A stretch of 7,378 nucleotides of DNA from Promethearchaeota archaeon (GTDB lineage Archaea; Asgardarchaeota; Lokiarchaeia; Sigyniarchaeales; SOKP01): the NCBI GenBank assembly GCA_030612905.1, contig JAUWNA010000088.1:1-7378 (forward strand), in the 5' to 3' direction. A program made the position numbers and the translations under genes. Below the pieces are notes generated by a model, which was not told where the DNA came from, made no database searches, and was given only the letters and a program-made list of their open reading frames with translations. This document shows, in pieces, positions 6,488-7,378 of the stretch (positions are counted from its first letter, which is position 1; each line of letters begins with the position of its first letter).

Positions 6488-7003
6488 ATGTATATGCCTA
6501 ATTCTTCAGTTGATTACCTTTATTTTAGTCAGATTGTAAATATAAAAAAAAAAATCTTTAACACAGAATTAAAGTTTCTTAAATTCTTTTTTGAATTAAC
6601 AAAAATCGTTCCAGTATTTGTAATTATCAGAGATCCTTTTGTATTTTATTTTGTAAAACCAAGAGATTATTTTATTGCTAAATTTTTTCTAAGAAAATTG
6701 AGATATAAGCTCAACGGTAAAAAAATTTCAATAATCCGAGCTGAAACAACTTTAATAAGGCTAGTTTTCAGCTTTTTTGAAGATGTTTATATTCATAACG
6801 TAAAATTGATTGAAAAAACAAATGGAACATTAATTGATGTAATATTTTTGTTTGATAAAGATAGGGCTGTTGCCGTTGGAATTGAAGGCGGTTATATTAA
6901 AGCCGTTAATTATATCTTTAGAAATTACATTTCTTTTGATAATTCTTTTAACAAGTTCGAAAAAGATCCGGTAGAAATAAGATGTACTAAAACTAATTTA
7001 TAA
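6488..7003 (+). CDS. Putative degenerate NusA-like tandem-KH RNA-binding protein
   Basis: A 171-residue basic, Phe/Ile/Lys-rich protein. Its layout matches archaeal NusA-like proteins (two KH domains, usually about 140-150 residues). NTELKFLKFFFELTKI (25-40) resembles the opening TEELRY..FEELTG helix. Residues 44-83 look like KH1 but lack the GXXG loop: VKPRDYFIA runs directly into a basic helix and NGKKISII. IRAETTLIRLVFSFFEDVYI (83-102) corresponds to the segment joining KH1 and KH2. In KH2, LIDVIFLFDKDRAVAVGIEG (115-134) continues to GYIKAVNYIF, with GIEG (131-134) at the GXXG position. This assignment comes from motif alignment by eye, so it is an inference. Two in-frame ATGs (6488, 6494) are possible starts. 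An A11 tract at 6544-6554 lies near the 5' end. The gene stands alone, not in the rpoA-nusA-rps12 cluster where archaeal nusA normally sits, so it may be a paralogue. Confidence 0.6.
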   Translation: MYMPNSSVDYLYFSQIVNIKKKIFNTELKFLKFFFELTKIVPVFVIIRDPFVFYFVKPRDYFIAKFFLRKLRYKLNGKKISIIRAETTLIRLVFSFFEDVYIHNVKLIEKTNGTLIDVIFLFDKDRAVAVGIEGGYIKAVNYIFRNYISFDNSFNKFEKDPVEIRCTKTNL

Positions 7004-7012
7004 TCAAGACGA

Positions 7013-7018
7013 TTTTTT
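7013..7018 (+). terminator. T6 tract after the KH-protein gene
   Basis: Six T residues begin 10 nt after the stop codon in the 24-nt gap between two convergent genes. CAAGA (7005-7009) and TCTTG (7020-7024) could pair around it, but the 5-bp stem is weak. The T-run itself is the likelier archaeal termination signal for the plus strand. No matching T-run is seen for the minus-strand gene. Confidence 0.4.
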
Positions 7019-7027
7019 ATCTTGTAG

Positions 7028-7378
7028 TTAGCGTTTATTTTTTTCCTCGATTCTACCTGCTAAATAAAAACTTATTTTACCTAATATTACTTTTAATGAA
7101 GCCTTCCAACCCCAGGTTTTGTATATTAGCCTTAATATCAAGCCAAACGAAATAAAAGATATTACAACGGCTATCCAGATACTAAATGGATCTAAGCTGT
7201 TTAAAAAAATAAAATACATCAAATTATGCCCTAAATAAACAGTAAAGGAATAATAAGAGAAGTAGAACAAAAATTTATAGCTTCTTTTAGTTTTAAAAAC
7301 AAAAAATTCCTCCAGAGTTATTAATGTTAACAGCAATATTAAATCAATACCTAGCGTATAAATTAACCAAGAAAAACT
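7028..7378 (-). CDS. C-terminal part of a multi-pass membrane protein (possibly acyltransferase-like)
   Basis: The minus-strand frame is open to the window edge, so the 116 residues seen are only the C-terminus; the real start lies outside. Three hydrophobic segments are visible (about 4-22, 35-59 and 66-86), followed by a basic tail ending GRIEEKNKR, probably cytoplasmic. The second segment contains YYSFTVYLGHN, which resembles the late-helix SxxxYLxH pattern of DUF1624/HGSNAT-like and acyltransferase-3 membrane proteins. The family call is tentative; polytopic membrane location is well supported. The TTG at 7336 is an internal Leu codon, not a start. It converges on the KH-protein gene with a 24-nt gap. 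Confidence 0.6.
   Translation of the reverse strand, partial: SFSWLIYTLGIDLILLLTLITLEEFFVFKTKRSYKFLFYFSYYSFTVYLGHNLMYFIFLNSLDPFSIWIAVVISFISFGLILRLIYKTWGWKASLKVILGKISFYLAGRIEEKNKR

Noticed and set aside
7005..7024. Hairpin CAAGA/TCTTG as an intrinsic terminator serving both convergent genes
   Set aside because: It has only 5 bp with a 10-nt loop that itself holds the T-run, and no T-run follows on the minus strand; the T6 tract alone explains plus-strand termination.
1..7378. CRISPR arrays, insertion sequences, tRNA or rRNA genes, riboswitches
   Set aside because: No regularly spaced repeats, transposase motifs, terminal repeats, cloverleaf-like GC-rich segments or long structured leaders were found on either strand.

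Overview
The window is AT-rich and looks archaeal. The signs are TATA-like boxes about 25 nt upstream of start codons, first genes with no Shine-Dalgarno site, a T-run terminator, and a stand-alone tandem-KH protein of the archaeal NusA-like type. The protein families and their wording (DUF362, a TlyA-type methyltransferase, charged insertions in transporter ATPases) would fit an Asgard/Lokiarchaeia-like genome. That placement is inference; no rRNA or phylogenetic marker is present.

Positions 1-4301 hold most of a peptide/nickel-type ABC importer (Dpp/Opp family) in one operon on the plus strand: permease DppB (5' end cut by the window), permease DppC, ATPase DppD and ATPase DppF. Intergenic gaps are 22-58 nt, each with a purine-rich ribosome binding site. 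The two permeases would form the membrane channel and the two ATPases would drive it. The substrate-binding protein is not here and would be expected upstream. Both ATPases carry charged insertions and the complete four-cysteine C-terminal domain.

Positions 4302-4412 are intergenic, with a T-rich terminator and a promoter. Positions 4413-5582 encode a DUF362 protein of unknown function. It converges, with a 4-nt overlap of stop codons, on a minus-strand TlyA-type rRNA 2'-O-methyltransferase (5579-6373) that has a complete K-D-K-E tetrad. The 114-nt region 6374-6487 separates this gene from a divergent gene (6488-7003), read here as a degenerate NusA-like tandem-KH RNA-binding protein. The window ends inside a minus-strand multi-pass membrane protein (7028-7378, C-terminal part only).

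The most notable non-coding signal is a 12-mer, AAATTCATAAAA. It occurs exactly in both promoter-bearing intergenic regions: once before the DUF362 gene, and twice as a perfect inverted repeat between the methyltransferase and KH-protein genes, where one arm overlaps a candidate TATA box. I see no CRISPR array, mobile element, tRNA or rRNA, and nothing that clearly forms a new multi-gene system.
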